Shown here piece by piece: positions 5,221 to 5,810 of a DNA stretch of 5,810 nucleotides (positions are counted from its first letter, which is position 1; the number at the start of each line of letters is the position of its first letter). Made by a program: the position numbers and the translations under genes. The DNA comes from Candidatus Izemoplasmatales bacterium (GTDB lineage: Bacteria > Bacillota_I > Bacilli_A > Izemoplasmatales > Hujiaoplasmataceae), in contig JAQWBC010000076.1 in the NCBI GenBank assembly GCA_028707415.1, positions 1-5,810 of the forward strand, read 5' to 3'. The notes under the pieces are model-generated. The model had not been told where the DNA came from. It saw only the letters and a program-made list of their open reading frames with translations, and searched no databases.

Positions 5221-5810
5221 ATGTTTGCTGATCAAAAGATCCTTGAATTCCCAAAAATTTTGGCAACCATTCGCCAATACGCTGAAACCGATTTCGGAAA
5301 ACAGCTTGTTTTAGCAATCGAGCCCAGTTCTGACAAAACCTTGGTCACACGTTTGCTTGATGAGGTTTCCGAAGCCAAAACAATGATTGAACGCTATGAT
5401 TCCGCACCCATGACTGGAGTTTTGGATTTATCTGAATCTTTGAAACGAGCTCGAATTGGATCGACTCTAACCATTGATGAGTTATTGAATATTGCTAGCC
5501 TTGTGGTCGCAATCGCCGATAATCAGCGCTTTATACGTAAAATTCGGCAATTAGAGCTATCTTGTATATCAATAGGTCATTACTTCGACGATTTGATACC
5601 ATTGAATCATTTAAAAGTAGAAATCGACAAATGCATCGATGTTAAAGGTTTTGTATATGACGATGCTTCCGAAGAACTAGCATCAATTCGAGCAAAACTC
5701 ACAATTAATAAAAAACGCATTAATGAAAAAATGGAAAGTTTATTGCGCTCCGAGTCGGCGAGACTCACCGACACCATTATTACGATTCGCAATAACCGTC
5801 TGGTGTTACC
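5221..5810 (+). CDS. mutS2: MutS2 family protein (3'-partial)
   Basis: The frame stays open from ATG 5221 to the window edge, giving 196 complete codons of a protein normally near 780 residues. The start has the family pattern: KILEFPKILATIRQYAETDFGKQLV (residues 6-30), then IEPSSD and a DEVSEAKTMIE block (48-57). A GSTLTIDELLNIASLV stretch (80-95) follows, then a DKCIDVKGFVYDDASEELASIRAKL block (136-160) and a charged helix. The visible part ends in TIITIRNNRLVLP, just before the clamp/ATPase region. The Walker ATPase and C-terminal Smr nuclease domains would lie beyond the edge and cannot be checked. Unlike MutS, MutS2 lacks the mismatch-binding domain; family members are tied to suppression of recombination and, in B. 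subtilis, to rescue of collided ribosomes. In many Firmicutes mutS2 is a near neighbour of rnhC on the same strand; here the two are divergent. Confidence 0.93.
   Translation, partial: MFADQKILEFPKILATIRQYAETDFGKQLVLAIEPSSDKTLVTRLLDEVSEAKTMIERYDSAPMTGVLDLSESLKRARIGSTLTIDELLNIASLVVAIADNQRFIRKIRQLELSCISIGHYFDDLIPLNHLKVEIDKCIDVKGFVYDDASEELASIRAKLTINKKRINEKMESLLRSESARLTDTIITIRNNRLVL

Noticed and set aside
5152..5277. A 42-residue N-terminal extension of RNase HIII starting inside mutS2
   Set aside because: It crosses the divergent promoter and the mutS2 start region, and it does not resemble the family. The 315-residue form from 5151 has the normal length and N-terminal domain.
5607..5792. Minus-strand 61-residue open frame at the right edge
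   Set aside because: It is antisense to the MutS2 conserved DKCID to ITIRN region and is a shadow.

Overview
This 5.8 kb window looks like ordinary chromosome from a low-GC Gram-positive bacterium of the Firmicutes/Bacilli side. The evidence is ribonuclease HIII plus MutS2, a ComEB-type dCMP deaminase, a YlbL/SepM-like membrane Lon-domain protein, lspA followed directly by an RluD-family synthase, and Shine-Dalgarno sequences of the AGGAGGTGAT type. TGA is used as a stop (the dCMP deaminase and rlu genes) and all visible Trp codons are TGG, so the standard bacterial code applies. A lineage near Erysipelotrichia or the non-reassigned Mollicutes relatives is possible, but this is a guess from overall feel, not a demonstrated placement.

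Left block, 1-4122, plus strand: six tightly packed co-directional genes. They are psuG (5' end outside the window), dCMP deaminase, a membrane-anchored S16/Lon-type serine protease with a PDZ-like region, an unrecognised 122-residue membrane protein, lspA, and an RluD/YlyB-family 23S rRNA pseudouridine synthase. Junctions are a 1-nt gap, an 8-nt overlap, a 2-nt gap, a 13-nt gap and a 20-nt overlap. I see no internal promoter or terminator, so they most likely form one operon, which ends at a strong GC-rich hairpin at 4135-4166. The hairpin has A/T tracts on both sides and can serve both converging transcripts.

Right block: rnhC (ribonuclease HIII) lies on the minus strand at 4204-5151 and converges on the operon. 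mutS2 starts at 5221 on the plus strand and runs off the right edge. The 69-bp gap between them carries two outward-facing extended -10 elements arranged as an imperfect palindrome, a compact divergent promoter.

Functionally, the operon mixes pyrimidine and pseudouridine metabolism (PsuG, dCMP deaminase) with envelope proteolysis (Lon-like protease, LspA) and rRNA modification. The divergent pair concerns RNA-DNA hybrid removal and nucleic-acid/ribosome quality control. I found no mobile element, CRISPR array, RNA gene or convincing new system. The items most worth a second look are the symmetric divergent promoter, the Cys-bracketed acidic loop in the Lon-like protease, and the unknown small membrane protein next to lspA.
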